From: Verrucomicrobiaceae bacterium
GTDB taxonomy: Bacteria > Verrucomicrobiota > Verrucomicrobiia > Verrucomicrobiales > Akkermansiaceae
DNA: 64,000 nucleotides
NCBI GenBank assembly: GCA_027485995.1
Contig: JAIXPW010000043.1
Span: forward strand, 1-64,000
Direction: 5' to 3'
Shown here: positions 1 to 11,654 of the stretch, piece after piece
How the letters are laid out: each line of letters starts with the position of its first letter
Position numbering within the stretch: the first letter of the stretch is position 1
The notes under the pieces: model-generated
The model's database searches: none
Told to the model about the DNA's origin: nothing
The model's input: only the letters and a program-made list of their open reading frames with translations
Program-made: the position numbers and the translations under genes

Positions 1-165
1 GGACTTCTTCTCGAAGAATGAACCCATTAATGCGTTTTCATTCGAGTTCTTGATCTGTGTCCATCCTGTTAATCCGTGGTTTAAACGACTCTTCTGAATT
101 TTTAAGACAGCTTCTCAGAATTTAGTGCTTCGAATTTCGAGTTTCGAGTTTCGTGCTTTCTCCCC
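1..165. repeat. Intergenic stretch with period-7 tandem repeat
   Basis: No gene is visible before the cyclase stop codon. The stretch is visibly richer in A+T than its surroundings. At 131-158 it holds four imperfect tandem units of 7 bases: CGAATTT, CGAGTTT, CGAGTTT and CGTGCTT. The preceding bases (about 50-85) are a degenerate low-complexity sequence ending in a CCGTGGTTT word, and similar sequence recurs around 14.1-14.2 kb. Two other period-7 arrays with different units occur at 6436 and 38922. I see no function. Confidence 0.6.
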
Positions 166-2271
166 TCACTTGCTTTCCATGATGACCGTGCCGTCCCAAT
201 TCTGCGGGGGCGATGTGGCGTAGTCGCCGGACCATTTCCAGAGGCGCCTGGCCGCGCCATCGTCGGGGTCGAGTTCGTGATAGGCCTTGAAGGAAGCGGC
301 TGCCGCTTGGAAATCGCCCGCCATGAAGAGTTGGAGGGCGGCCTGGAACTGTTGGTCCAGGGGTTCCCCACGCGAGGGAGCATGGAGCTCGACGGGCTCG
401 ACGCGGCCCTTGACGCGAACCCGTCCGACATTCCGCAGGCCTGCCTGCTGCTCGACCTTGTGGGCGACGGCATCGGAGACGAGGAGCTGGACGCCGAAGT
501 ACTTGGTGAGGCCCTCGATGCGCGAGGCGAGATTGACGGCATCACCGATGACGCCGAACTCGATCTTGTCGACCGAGCCGATCTCCCCGGCCAGGACATC
601 GCCGAGATGGAGACCGATGCCGATTTCGAAGGGATCCCGTCCTTCTGCGGCCCACTTCGCGTTCAACTCGGCCAGGCCAGTGATCATGTCCAGCGCCGCC
701 CCGACGGCCTGGCGGGCGTGGTCGCGTTCGCTGCCATCCTCCAGCGCGCCCCAGTGGGCCATGACGGCATCGCCGATGAACTTGTCGAGGGTGCCGTGAT
801 GCTGGAACACGGTGCTGACCATGCGGGTCAGATACTCGTTGAGCTGACTGACGAGTTCGGCGGGCTCGGTGTGCTCGGAGCGGCTGGTGAAACCGCGGAC
901 GTCGGAGAAAAGAACCACGACCCGACGGCGTCTGCCGCTGGCAACGCTCTTGTAGAGCTCCGGATTCCTCACAAGGAAGTCCGCGACGTCGCGTGACACA
1001 AAGCGGCGGAACTCGCGGTTGAGCCGGCCTTTTTCGAGACGCTCGGTGATGAGGTCGTAGCTGAGTGCGGCGATCCAACCGGTGATGAACGCAAAGAGCG
1101 AGACCACGATGGGAAGCTGCCGGGAGAACTGCGCCCCGAAAAGAACCGCGGCGAACAGGATCACGCCGACGAACACCAGCGCGCCGACGGCGGAGCGGAG
1201 CGGACGCTTCACCCACCACGACCAGATCACCGCCCAGATGGAGGTGACGAGCGTGAGACAGATGGAAAGCAGCCCGATGCTGTCGGCCGGAGTGTAAAAG
1301 CTCCCCTCCAGCCCGCAGGCGAGGGCCTGCATGTGAAGCTGCGGACCGCTGATCAGGCCTCCCGGTGTGGCGTGCAGGTCATGGAAACGTGGAGCCGTGG
1401 GGCCGATGAGGACGACCTTGTCCTTGAAAAAACGACCTTCATCGTAGTTCTGCCGCCACTCCTTCGGAACGAAGATCGAGCGGACGCTGCGGGGCGCGTA
1501 AACTTCGGTGGCCCCTCCCTCCTTTCTTATCGAAAAGCGCAACTGGCGTTTCCCGTCGGGGACGGGTTTCCCCAAGGCCTCCAGAATCTCGCCGCTGAAC
1601 GAGCGGACCGGGGATTCATCAGGACGGGGAAGCACGCCGTTCATCTCCCTCGGGGTCGTGCGGTACTTCACCGAGCGGATGATTCCATCCTGATCGGGGT
1701 TGAAATTGACAAACCCGCAGCGGGTGTCGTCCGGACCAGGCCCGAAGAACTCGGCAAGAGGCTCACTGAGGGTCAGCTGGTCGCCGCCATCACCAACCGA
1801 ACCCGCCGGAGCGAAAACAGAGACCAGCACGACCTTGTCGCGATGGCGGGCGATCGCATCGGCCAGCGCCTGATCGGCCTCAGGCGTGCTTGGCTCGGAC
1901 ACGATGAGGTCGATGGCGATGACCTTCGCTCCCGCGTCCGCCAGACGGTCAATCGTGGCCGCCCACACGCTGCGATCCCAGGGGAAGCGCTTCGACATCA
2001 TTTCCAGCACCGGGTCCGACTTCACTTCGGAGGGATCGAGATCGCTGTCGGACATGCTGGCATCGTCGATGCCTAGCAGGACCAGATCTTTCCGTTCAGG
2101 AGGGCCTCCGGTGGTGCGGAGGATCGCGTCGGAGATCCACTGTTCGGCCTTGCTCACGAAGGTGGGCATCGGCGGCACGAACGCCAGTCCCAGTGCCGCC
2201 ACTCCACCCAGAAACGCCACCGCAGCCTTTCTCAGGGCGGGTTTTCTGGAAATTGCGAGGAGGCTTGTCAT
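166..2271 (-). CDS. CHASE2-domain adenylate/guanylate cyclase (class III)
   Basis: This is a 701-residue membrane receptor that should make cyclic nucleotide from ATP or GTP in response to an extracytoplasmic signal. The order is an N-terminal membrane segment (about residues 15-35), an extracytoplasmic CHASE2 sensor (about 36-330), three closely spaced membrane segments (about 330-410) and a cytoplasmic class III cyclase domain (about 450-635). Metal-binding aspartates are visible in FSDVRGF and KFIGDAVMA, and the conserved VIGDAVNLASR block is present. A Lys in DKIEFGVIGD fits the base-recognition position, but ATP versus GTP cannot be decided here. The gene is divergent from a beta-barrel-like protein and a FecR-domain protein, a grouping often seen with CHASE2 cyclases, so the three may form one envelope-signalling module. 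The ATG at 2271 is followed by a good signal anchor. Confidence 0.9.
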   Translation of the reverse strand: MTSLLAISRKPALRKAAVAFLGGVAALGLAFVPPMPTFVSKAEQWISDAILRTTGGPPERKDLVLLGIDDASMSDSDLDPSEVKSDPVLEMMSKRFPWDRSVWAATIDRLADAGAKVIAIDLIVSEPSTPEADQALADAIARHRDKVVLVSVFAPAGSVGDGGDQLTLSEPLAEFFGPGPDDTRCGFVNFNPDQDGIIRSVKYRTTPREMNGVLPRPDESPVRSFSGEILEALGKPVPDGKRQLRFSIRKEGGATEVYAPRSVRSIFVPKEWRQNYDEGRFFKDKVVLIGPTAPRFHDLHATPGGLISGPQLHMQALACGLEGSFYTPADSIGLLSICLTLVTSIWAVIWSWWVKRPLRSAVGALVFVGVILFAAVLFGAQFSRQLPIVVSLFAFITGWIAALSYDLITERLEKGRLNREFRRFVSRDVADFLVRNPELYKSVASGRRRRVVVLFSDVRGFTSRSEHTEPAELVSQLNEYLTRMVSTVFQHHGTLDKFIGDAVMAHWGALEDGSERDHARQAVGAALDMITGLAELNAKWAAEGRDPFEIGIGLHLGDVLAGEIGSVDKIEFGVIGDAVNLASRIEGLTKYFGVQLLVSDAVAHKVEQQAGLRNVGRVRVKGRVEPVELHAPSRGEPLDQQFQAALQLFMAGDFQAAAASFKAYHELDPDDGAARRLWKWSGDYATSPPQNWDGTVIMESK

Positions 2272-2321
2272 GAGGCAGCACGGTCTCTAGTCTCCGACGA
2301 AACTAACAGGAAAAGTTCCCC

Positions 2322-3293
2322 ATGAGAATGCCCGTTTTACTCCCACTGCTGCTCAGCCCTTCGCTGGCGCTGGCCCAATCGCCCGCCGCCATCGACCGTT
2401 TCCTCAGCAGCTCGCGCCCGGACTATGACCCGGCCCAGCTTGAGGCGGACAGCACGGACGCAGGCAGAAGTTTCGCCCCGTTCTCACCGGCGGACTCGGA
2501 TCTCGGCGTGCAGGAAGTGCTGGGCGAATACAAGGGCCTGCCGCCGGTGCGGGTGGAGGTTTCCTCGGATTTTTATTGGACCGAAAACGCCCCGTCCACC
2601 ATCCCGGGCCTCAGCGAGGACTCCTGGTTGTGGGCTGGACGGATCGCCGCCTCGTGGCAGCCGAAGATCGCCGCCGGCTGGTTCGCCGATGTCGGCGTGG
2701 AGCAGCAGTGGCTGCGCTTTGATCAGGGCGACGCGACGGATTTTGAGAACTTCTCGGCCCATGTCGGAGCTCTGAAGGCGCTGCCCCAGTTGGATGACCT
2801 CCTCGTTTATGGCCGTCTCGAGTATCAGATGCTGACGACCGGCTCCATCCTGGACAACGACTACGACGCCAGCCGCATCCGGCTTGGTGCGCAGAAGGTG
2901 CTCTTCAACTCCGCCCGCCATCAGATTTCCACCGGGGTCAGTGCCGCCTTCGATCTTCAGGCGAACCCGGAAGATCTCAAGCGCGACGAGTACGCGCTGG
3001 AACTCGGTTATACCTACTTCATCACCGACACCCTGAGCGCCACCGCTTCCTGGCGCGGTGCCTATTGGGATGGAGAAGGGAACAACGTGACCTCTCTGGC
3101 TCCATTCCGTATTGAAAAGGCCCAGACCTTCAACCAGGTCGTCGGAGTCGAGTTGACTTGGAAGCCTTGCAAAAGCGCGCGGGTCTCCACTTCGGTTTTC
3201 TTCAGCGATACCGACTCGAACAGCGTCCTGGCCGGCAGCGATTTCCAAGCCTGGACCGTGGGTCTCGGAGTGGGTGCCACCTTTGAATTCTAA
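2322..3293 (+). CDS. Outer-membrane beta-barrel-like protein
   Basis: This 323-residue secreted protein starts MRMPVLLPLLL and ends its signal peptide at about SLALAQS. I recognise no named family. The body alternates polar and hydrophobic residues with many aromatic positions (for example ELGYTYFITDTLSATASWRGAYW and repeated WxVGLGVGATFEF-like strands), and the last residue is Phe in GATFEF, as is common at the end of outer-membrane barrels. An AGGA stretch lies about 12 bases before the ATG. The FecR-domain gene starts 20 bases downstream on the same strand, so the two are probably co-transcribed, and the CHASE2 cyclase is divergent from them. The role, perhaps a pore or anchor for the sensory unit, is inferred from context only. 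Confidence 0.7.
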   Translation: MRMPVLLPLLLSPSLALAQSPAAIDRFLSSSRPDYDPAQLEADSTDAGRSFAPFSPADSDLGVQEVLGEYKGLPPVRVEVSSDFYWTENAPSTIPGLSEDSWLWAGRIAASWQPKIAAGWFADVGVEQQWLRFDQGDATDFENFSAHVGALKALPQLDDLLVYGRLEYQMLTTGSILDNDYDASRIRLGAQKVLFNSARHQISTGVSAAFDLQANPEDLKRDEYALELGYTYFITDTLSATASWRGAYWDGEGNNVTSLAPFRIEKAQTFNQVVGVELTWKPCKSARVSTSVFFSDTDSNSVLAGSDFQAWTVGLGVGATFEF

Positions 3294-3312
3294 TTCCTCA
3301 ACCTGAGTTCCC

Positions 3313-4137
3313 ATGAAAACGGCAACCTCCACCGCCCTGCTTTCCCTCCTGCTTCTGGCCGGCGCCCATGGTGATCCGCTGAAGTCCGCCAAGATCACCC
3401 AAGCGGTGAACGAAGTGCAGCTTTTCCCGGACGGCTCCTCCGCACGCGCGGCCTCTGTCGGTGACACGGTCAGCGGCTCGACTTCCGTTCAGACCGGTCG
3501 CCGCTCGCGGGCCGAGCTGACCTTTTCCGACAACACGGTGACCCGGCTCGGCCAGAACTCCGTGTTCAGCTTCCGCTCCGGCGGACGGGATGTGGAGCTC
3601 AGCCAGGGCTCGATCCTGCTGCAGGTCCCGAAGTCCAATGGCGGAGCCACGATCCGCACCGCCACCGTGACGGCTGCGATCACGGGGACGACGGTGATGT
3701 TCGAATACAGTGCCGGAAAATGGATCAAGCTGATCACCCTCGAAGGCACCCAGAAGCTCTTCATCAACGGCAACAAGAACCCGGTCTTCGTGCCGGCCGG
3801 CCAGATGATCATCATGCATCCGAACGGCCAGCAGGTGCCGAATCCGGTGACCATCGACCTGGCCCGACTGCTCGCCACGTCGCTCCTCGGCGGAAACGGT
3901 CCCTTCGGCCCACTTTCACCCCAGGCCCAGGCCTTGATCCAGGAAGCGATCCGGAAGCAACAGGAGCAAAAGGAGAACGGCAATCTGATCCCGACCTTCG
4001 CGGTCATCACGGGACCGGGTGGCAGGACCGGCCAGAGCAACATCCTCGGGCGGACGATTCCCCAACCGTATCAGTCTGCGAAGCCCGAAAGGGAAGGGAA
4101 CGGCGGGGGAACCTTATTTCCGCCCAATCCCCAATAA
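3313..4137 (+). CDS. FecR-domain periplasmic protein
   Basis: This 274-residue protein has a signal peptide (MKTATSTALLSLLLLAGAHG). A FecR domain follows, with the typical run from a sensitised VGDTVSGSTSVQTGRRSRAEL segment through the LTFSDNTVTRLGQNSVFSF block to TATVTAAITGTTVMFEY (about residues 40-150). FecR domains sense or transmit signals in the periplasm, classically in iron uptake; when found with CHASE2 cyclases they are thought to be partners of the sensor. The C-terminal third is low complexity (Pro, Gly, Gln) and ends in a proline-rich tail. No sigma-factor gene is adjacent, so classical FecI regulation is not supported. The stop codon lies within a short CTTATT/AATAAG dyad (about 4111-4137). 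Confidence 0.85.
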   Translation: MKTATSTALLSLLLLAGAHGDPLKSAKITQAVNEVQLFPDGSSARAASVGDTVSGSTSVQTGRRSRAELTFSDNTVTRLGQNSVFSFRSGGRDVELSQGSILLQVPKSNGGATIRTATVTAAITGTTVMFEYSAGKWIKLITLEGTQKLFINGNKNPVFVPAGQMIIMHPNGQQVPNPVTIDLARLLATSLLGGNGPFGPLSPQAQALIQEAIRKQQEQKENGNLIPTFAVITGPGGRTGQSNILGRTIPQPYQSAKPEREGNGGGTLFPPNPQ

Positions 4138-4225
4138 GCAGGGCATTCCGGATTTCCCAGATTACCGCTTCCCCATCGTCTCCGCTTCCGCTTTCCTGCC
4201 GCCAGCCCTTCATTTGACCCAACCT

Positions 4226-4504
4226 ATGGAACTCGACATCATCGACGTCCACTTCGACCTCCGCGACATCAAACCCAAGGAGATCGAGGAAGCGCTCGAA
4301 GACCCATTTTCCGTCCGCTTTCTTCCCGATGTGGACCGAGCCGATGGCGAGGGACGCTTCTATGCCCTCGGGCGCACCGTTGGAGACCGCTACCTGTTCC
4401 TCTGCTTCCGCACCGATGGCAAGGCGACCCGCGTGATCTCCGCGCGCATCATGTCGGAGGGCGAACAGCGCTTCTACGACCGCAAGTACGCCGAACTCCG
4501 TTGA
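4226..4504 (+). CDS. BrnT family toxin
   Basis: This 92-residue protein matches the BrnT ribonuclease-like toxins: a short N-terminal beta segment, the ALEDPFSVRFLPD region, then GRTVGDRYLFLCFRT and the final RVISARIMSEGEQRFYDR block, which is the BrnT hallmark (RxISARxAxxxExxxY). BrnT toxins inhibit translation by RNA cleavage and are neutralised by BrnA. The start at 4226 gives normal family length; the same frame stays open upstream to 4019, but that part overlaps fecR and looks non-coding. The antitoxin gene follows after 16 bases. The toxin-first order matches known brnTA operons, which are usually autoregulated by the complex. Confidence 0.85.
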   Translation: MELDIIDVHFDLRDIKPKEIEEALEDPFSVRFLPDVDRADGEGRFYALGRTVGDRYLFLCFRTDGKATRVISARIMSEGEQRFYDRKYAELR

Positions 4505-4520
4505 ACCCCTTTCCTGCCCG

Positions 4521-4773
4521 ATGAAACCAATCACCCGCTGGTCCGAGATTCCGGAGTTTGCCGACGAACAAGCCGAAGCCATTTTCTGGAACGAGCACGA
4601 ACTGGATGCCCGTCTGATGTCGGCCTCGGTGCTGGAGTCCGACACCAAGGAATCCACCACGATCACGCTGCGCTTCGATCCCCGCATGCTTTCCCGCATC
4701 AAGCGCATCGCCCGTTCCCGTTTCCTCAACTACCAGTCGATGATGAAGCAATGGCTGGCCGAGCGACTTGAGG

Positions 4774-4793
<20 letters not shown>
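4521..4793 (+). CDS. BrnA-like antitoxin (CopG/RHH type)
   Basis: This 90-residue protein is the cognate antitoxin of the upstream BrnT. It begins with the IPEFADEQAEAIFWNEHEL segment typical of this antitoxin group and ends in a ribbon-helix-helix-like part (STTITLRFDPRMLSRIKRIARSRFLNYQSMMKQWL, quoted as domain extent about residues 45-80), which would bind operator DNA. The 3' end overlaps the start of the VanZ-like gene, so expression of that gene may be translationally linked to the toxin-antitoxin pair. Confidence 0.82.
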
Positions 4794-8189
<3,396 letters not shown>

Positions 8190-8786
8190 TCACGGCACAA
8201 GCGTGAAATAGACCGTCGCGCAGATCGCGATGGAAGCGGCCACGGCCAGCAGGCCAATCGGACGCCACTTCGGCACGAACATCCACAGCGTCAGACCTGT
8301 TAGGCCGATGATCAGAAACAGGATCGCGGAGGCGTCAATGATCCGTCGCCACGCAGGGCCGGCATCCACACCGCGGTGGAGTTCCACCAGGCGACCGGCG
8401 AACCCATGGGTCTCGATCGACACTTCGGCCTGCCCGTCAGGTCGGGTGATCGTCGCCTGGGTGCGTCGGCCTGGGGACTTGAAGATGACGGAGATCTGGT
8501 CGTCCTCGATCTCGAAGGCATCCAGCGCGCCGGTGGCCGCGTAGTCCTTCCGCAGCAATTCGACGATGGCGAGCTTGTCCGGATTTTCCAGCAGAGCGGG
8601 AGCAATGACTCCATTTTTCGTCTCCACATGAGGCTCCGCGAAGCCGAACCAGTCCTCGTGATTCAGCATGAAACCGGTGGCCGCGAAGAACACGAGCACC
8701 AGCAGCCCGAGCATCGAGAGATAGATGTGGAGGGTTCGCGTCCACTTCCGGACGAATGATTTCCACTGCTGGGCGTTCATGCTCAT
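8190..8786 (-). CDS. PepSY-associated transmembrane protein
   Basis: This 198-residue inner-membrane protein has an N-terminal PepSY_TM-type helix (RTLHIYLSMLGLLVLVFFAATGFMLNHEDWF), a periplasmic part of about 110 residues containing HRGVDAG, and two closely spaced C-terminal membrane segments. PepSY-TM proteins often accompany redox and iron-related enzymes. Its ATG overlaps the TGA of the upstream ApbE-DUF2271 gene (ATGA overlap at 8783-8786), so the two are translationally coupled and likely work together, probably in flavin-dependent electron transfer across the membrane. It is convergent with ligA, with adjoining ends and no visible terminator. A CTAACAG copy (minus strand) lies at 8297-8303. 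Confidence 0.82.
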   Translation of the reverse strand: MSMNAQQWKSFVRKWTRTLHIYLSMLGLLVLVFFAATGFMLNHEDWFGFAEPHVETKNGVIAPALLENPDKLAIVELLRKDYAATGALDAFEIEDDQISVIFKSPGRRTQATITRPDGQAEVSIETHGFAGRLVELHRGVDAGPAWRRIIDASAILFLIIGLTGLTLWMFVPKWRPIGLLAVAASIAICATVYFTLVP

Positions 8787-10297
8787 TGAGCGGCGGGGCC
8801 GTAGGTCAACTGGGTTTCACCAAACTCGGTCCCGGCGGGAATCGTGCCCTTTGCGGCGGACTTCCCGCAAACGATCTGGCCGCGCTGGATGGCATAGGTG
8901 CCATGCTCGCGGGCGGCTTCGAGCGTCACCGTGTAGGTGCCCATCGGAAGGGGCTGACCCTGATCGTCCTTGCCGTCCCACTCGATGCGATGCTGGCCGG
9001 CATTGCGGGTGGCGCGGGTCACGGTGGCCGCCCATTCCGGCTGGGTCTGGGCAAGCTTCCACCAGGCCCGCAGGTCGCGCAGGTATTTCCTTTCACGACC
9101 CCAGACCGTGACGGTGCGAACGCGCTTGCCGGTGGAGTCCTCCACCCAGACTGCGACGAAGGGCCTCTTCGCCTTGCGTCCGCCGGTGTCCGGCTTGATC
9201 AGGTCGATGGCGATGGCGACTTGAAAATCGCTGGGCCAGGCATTCGGCCCAGAAGAGGGAGGACTCGGGCTTGATCCGGATTCGAGGGCCGCGAATCCCG
9301 GACTGCGTAGCTGGCGGCCATCCGCTGCGATGATCAGGCATTCCGCGCCGGGGGTGGATTTGACGAGTTCGAGCCCTTCCTCCGGCTTGAGCACGCAGAG
9401 CATGGTGGCCATGGCATTGGCACTGGCATTGTTGGCGGCTATCACGGTGGCACTGGACACTCCCTCGGCAGGCATGCCGTTGCGGGGATCGAGGATGTGC
9501 GAGTAACGATGACCGGCGATCGTGTAGCCGCGTTCGTAGGCGGCACTGGTGGAAATGGCCCGATCCACGAGATGCACCTTGGTCAGTGGCGGGGCGTTGT
9601 CGGCGCTGCGCCTCGGGTCGGCGACTCCAATTTCCCACGATGCCGAATCGGCTGGGCGGCCGCTGGCGTAAATGTCACCGCCGATGTTGACCAACAGCCC
9701 GGTCAGGGTCGGCACTGCCTTGCGCGCGGCCACGGCGGCCTTGCTGACGATGTAGCCCTTGCCGAGGGAATTGAGATTCAGGCTCTGCGGTGGCGAAAGC
9801 CGGGTCACCGTGCGGGTGGCGGCATCGATCTTCCAGCCGGGTGAGGCCAGGGAGTCGATGACCGGCTTCAACTCCGCTGGGCTCGGAACGCTCCCGGACT
9901 TTTCCGCCTTGCTCCAGAGCGCGATCAACTGATCGAGATGACCGTTGTAGGCGCCGCGTGATTTCGACTGCCAGAGATCGTAGGCAGTCAGCACCTCGAG
10001 CAACTCCTGGGAAACGACCATCGGTCCGGCAGCGGCGTTGAGACGGCTGAGTTCACTCTGGGGATCATACGAACTGAGGATCTTCCGAAGCCGATCGACT
10101 TCCTGCAGCACCACCGCCTCGGCGGTTGCGGCTTGGCCGGACTCAGGAGTGGAGACCTGCAGATCCAGCGAGGTGCCCAGGATATTCTCATGATGGAAAT
10201 GAAAAGGCTCAGCCGCGCCAAGCATGCCGGGCGCGGAGGCCATCAGGACAAAGGCGAAAGCGCAGGCCTTGAGATGAAATCGGAGACGAAGGTTCAT
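8783..10297 (-). CDS. FAD:protein FMN transferase (ApbE) fused to DUF2271
   Basis: This 504-residue secreted protein starts MNLRLRFHLKACAFAF with a signal peptide ending near GMLGAAEP. The first part (about residues 30-330) is ApbE-like: it has ILGTSLDLQV, DRLRKILSSYDPQSELSRLN, SLNLNSLGKGYIVSKAA, LLVNIGGDIYASG and HILDPRNGMPA, the usual flavin-transferase motifs. ApbE attaches FMN covalently to Thr of partner proteins in the periplasm. The C-terminal part (about 355-504) is a DUF2271-type domain with VAVWVEDSTGK and an IEWDGKDDQGQPLPMGTYT strand pair. The fusion and the coupled PepSY-TM gene suggest a self-contained flavinylation and redox unit. The same frame is open upstream to 10525, but only the ATG at 10297 gives a signal peptide. 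Confidence 0.87.
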   Translation of the reverse strand: MNLRLRFHLKACAFAFVLMASAPGMLGAAEPFHFHHENILGTSLDLQVSTPESGQAATAEAVVLQEVDRLRKILSSYDPQSELSRLNAAAGPMVVSQELLEVLTAYDLWQSKSRGAYNGHLDQLIALWSKAEKSGSVPSPAELKPVIDSLASPGWKIDAATRTVTRLSPPQSLNLNSLGKGYIVSKAAVAARKAVPTLTGLLVNIGGDIYASGRPADSASWEIGVADPRRSADNAPPLTKVHLVDRAISTSAAYERGYTIAGHRYSHILDPRNGMPAEGVSSATVIAANNASANAMATMLCVLKPEEGLELVKSTPGAECLIIAADGRQLRSPGFAALESGSSPSPPSSGPNAWPSDFQVAIAIDLIKPDTGGRKAKRPFVAVWVEDSTGKRVRTVTVWGRERKYLRDLRAWWKLAQTQPEWAATVTRATRNAGQHRIEWDGKDDQGQPLPMGTYTVTLEAAREHGTYAIQRGQIVCGKSAAKGTIPAGTEFGETQLTYGPAAQ

Positions 10298-10396
10298 GCG
10301 GGTATTGGAAATCGTCGGACACCAAAGGATCACTTTTCCATGCTGAGACCCAGTGATGCGGTCCGACCAGTCAAAGAACGAAAACCCCGAAAAAAG

Positions 10397-10440
10397 GGAT
10401 CGGTCGTTGGCAAAACCGGACTTTCTCCTAGAACCGATCC
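10397..10440. promoter_or_regulatory. Inverted repeat before DUF3142 gene
   Basis: GGATCGGT (10397-10404) is repeated inverted as ACCGATCC (10433-10440), three bases before the ATG of the lipoprotein gene. The loop is 28 bases. It lies between two divergent genes. It could be an operator or an mRNA leader hairpin; position is the only support. Confidence 0.3.
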
Positions 10441-10442
10441 GG

Positions 10443-11654
10443 ATGCTTCGCTCCCTTTGCTGGCTCTGTTTGCTGCCGTTTTTCCTGACCACCTGTCGCA
10501 AGGAATCGCGCCCGGCCCCGGGCATCGAGGCCTATGTCTGGCAGGATCCGGATCGTCCTGCGGTGTCCAGCGCCATGCAGCGCGCCGCCGGAGCGATTGC
10601 GACCTTCCACGTCAGGGCCGCCGAGCTTCGTTGGAACGGCAGGAGCTTTGTCGTGGAACGCCCGGTATCCAACAGACTGCCGACTCCGGGCTGTGGCCTT
10701 GTCTTGCGCATCGGAGCCTCGGCCGCCGGGCTGGAATGGACCGACGATCAGGTCGCACAAGTGGCCACCGTGGTCCGGTCCCTCGCGGCGCTTTCGCCCC
10801 GCGAGATCCAATGCGACTACGACTGCCCACAAAAGCGGCTGAACCGCTATCGGGCGCTTCTCGGTTCGCTCCAGAAGGCTGCTGGAAAGGTGCCTCTCGT
10901 CCCAACCGTGCTGCCATCGTGGATGGATGAGCCCGATTTCCCCCAGCTCATCCGGGATCGGCCCGGCTATGTCCTCCAGGTCCACTCGCTGAACCTGCCG
11001 AAGAGCCCGACCGCGCCGGTGCTGCTTTTCGATCCGCTCGCCAGCCGAGCCGCAGTGAAACGCGCCGCCGCCCTGGGTGTGCCGTTTCGCGTGGCCATGG
11101 CGACCTATGGCTGCGAGGTCTGGTTCGACCGCGACGACAAGGTCATCGAGGTCGTCTCCGAGGACCTTCCGCCGCAGGACCGTGTTCCGGCGAGAAAGTC
11201 GTTCGCCTTCGCCGATCCCATCGAGAGTGCGAAGCTGATCGAGGAATGGATGAAGGATCCGCCCGCCGGACTGCGTGCGGTGATCTGGTATCGGCTGCCG
11301 ATCGAGGGGGATCGCAGGAACTGGACCTGGGACACGCTGGCCAAGGTTTCCAAAGGCGAGCAAGCCGCCGCCGAGCTTTCGTTCGAGGCCGTCGATCATG
11401 CGGGCACGGGGGATCTTTTCGTGATGAACCGCGGGGGATTTCCCGCTCCGCTGCCTGCGGAAATCATCGTCACCAGCCCGGTGATCGCAGCCGATGGAGC
11501 CGGGGCCTATCGTCTTGAGCATCGAGCCGACGGACTCCATTTCATCCGCCGCCCGGAGATCTGGCCATGGATTGATCCGGGCAAAAAAATTCCAACTGGA
11601 TGGTTGAGAACGTCGGGAAAAGAAGCACGTATGGAGTGGCACTTCGCTCCATGA
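10443..11654 (+). CDS. DUF3142-domain lipoprotein
   Basis: This 403-residue protein starts MLRSLCWLCLLPFFLTTCRK. LTTC is a possible though imperfect lipobox, so it may be a lipoprotein. The body fits DUF3142 as I remember it: PGIEAYVWQ at the mature N terminus, then a (beta/alpha)-like part with IQCDYDCPQKRLNRYRALLGSL and the WYRLP segment. The domain resembles TIM-barrel glycosidase-like folds, but no activity is established. Its stop codon overlaps the ATG of the next gene (ATGA), so the pair is translationally coupled. Confidence 0.78.
   Translation: MLRSLCWLCLLPFFLTTCRKESRPAPGIEAYVWQDPDRPAVSSAMQRAAGAIATFHVRAAELRWNGRSFVVERPVSNRLPTPGCGLVLRIGASAAGLEWTDDQVAQVATVVRSLAALSPREIQCDYDCPQKRLNRYRALLGSLQKAAGKVPLVPTVLPSWMDEPDFPQLIRDRPGYVLQVHSLNLPKSPTAPVLLFDPLASRAAVKRAAALGVPFRVAMATYGCEVWFDRDDKVIEVVSEDLPPQDRVPARKSFAFADPIESAKLIEEWMKDPPAGLRAVIWYRLPIEGDRRNWTWDTLAKVSKGEQAAAELSFEAVDHAGTGDLFVMNRGGFPAPLPAEIIVTSPVIAADGAGAYRLEHRADGLHFIRRPEIWPWIDPGKKIPTGWLRTSGKEARMEWHFAP

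Noticed and set aside
10428-11642. A 404-codon frame antisense to the DUF3142 gene
   Set aside because: Shadow of a high-G+C gene; no recognisable domain and it would overlap the lipoprotein completely.
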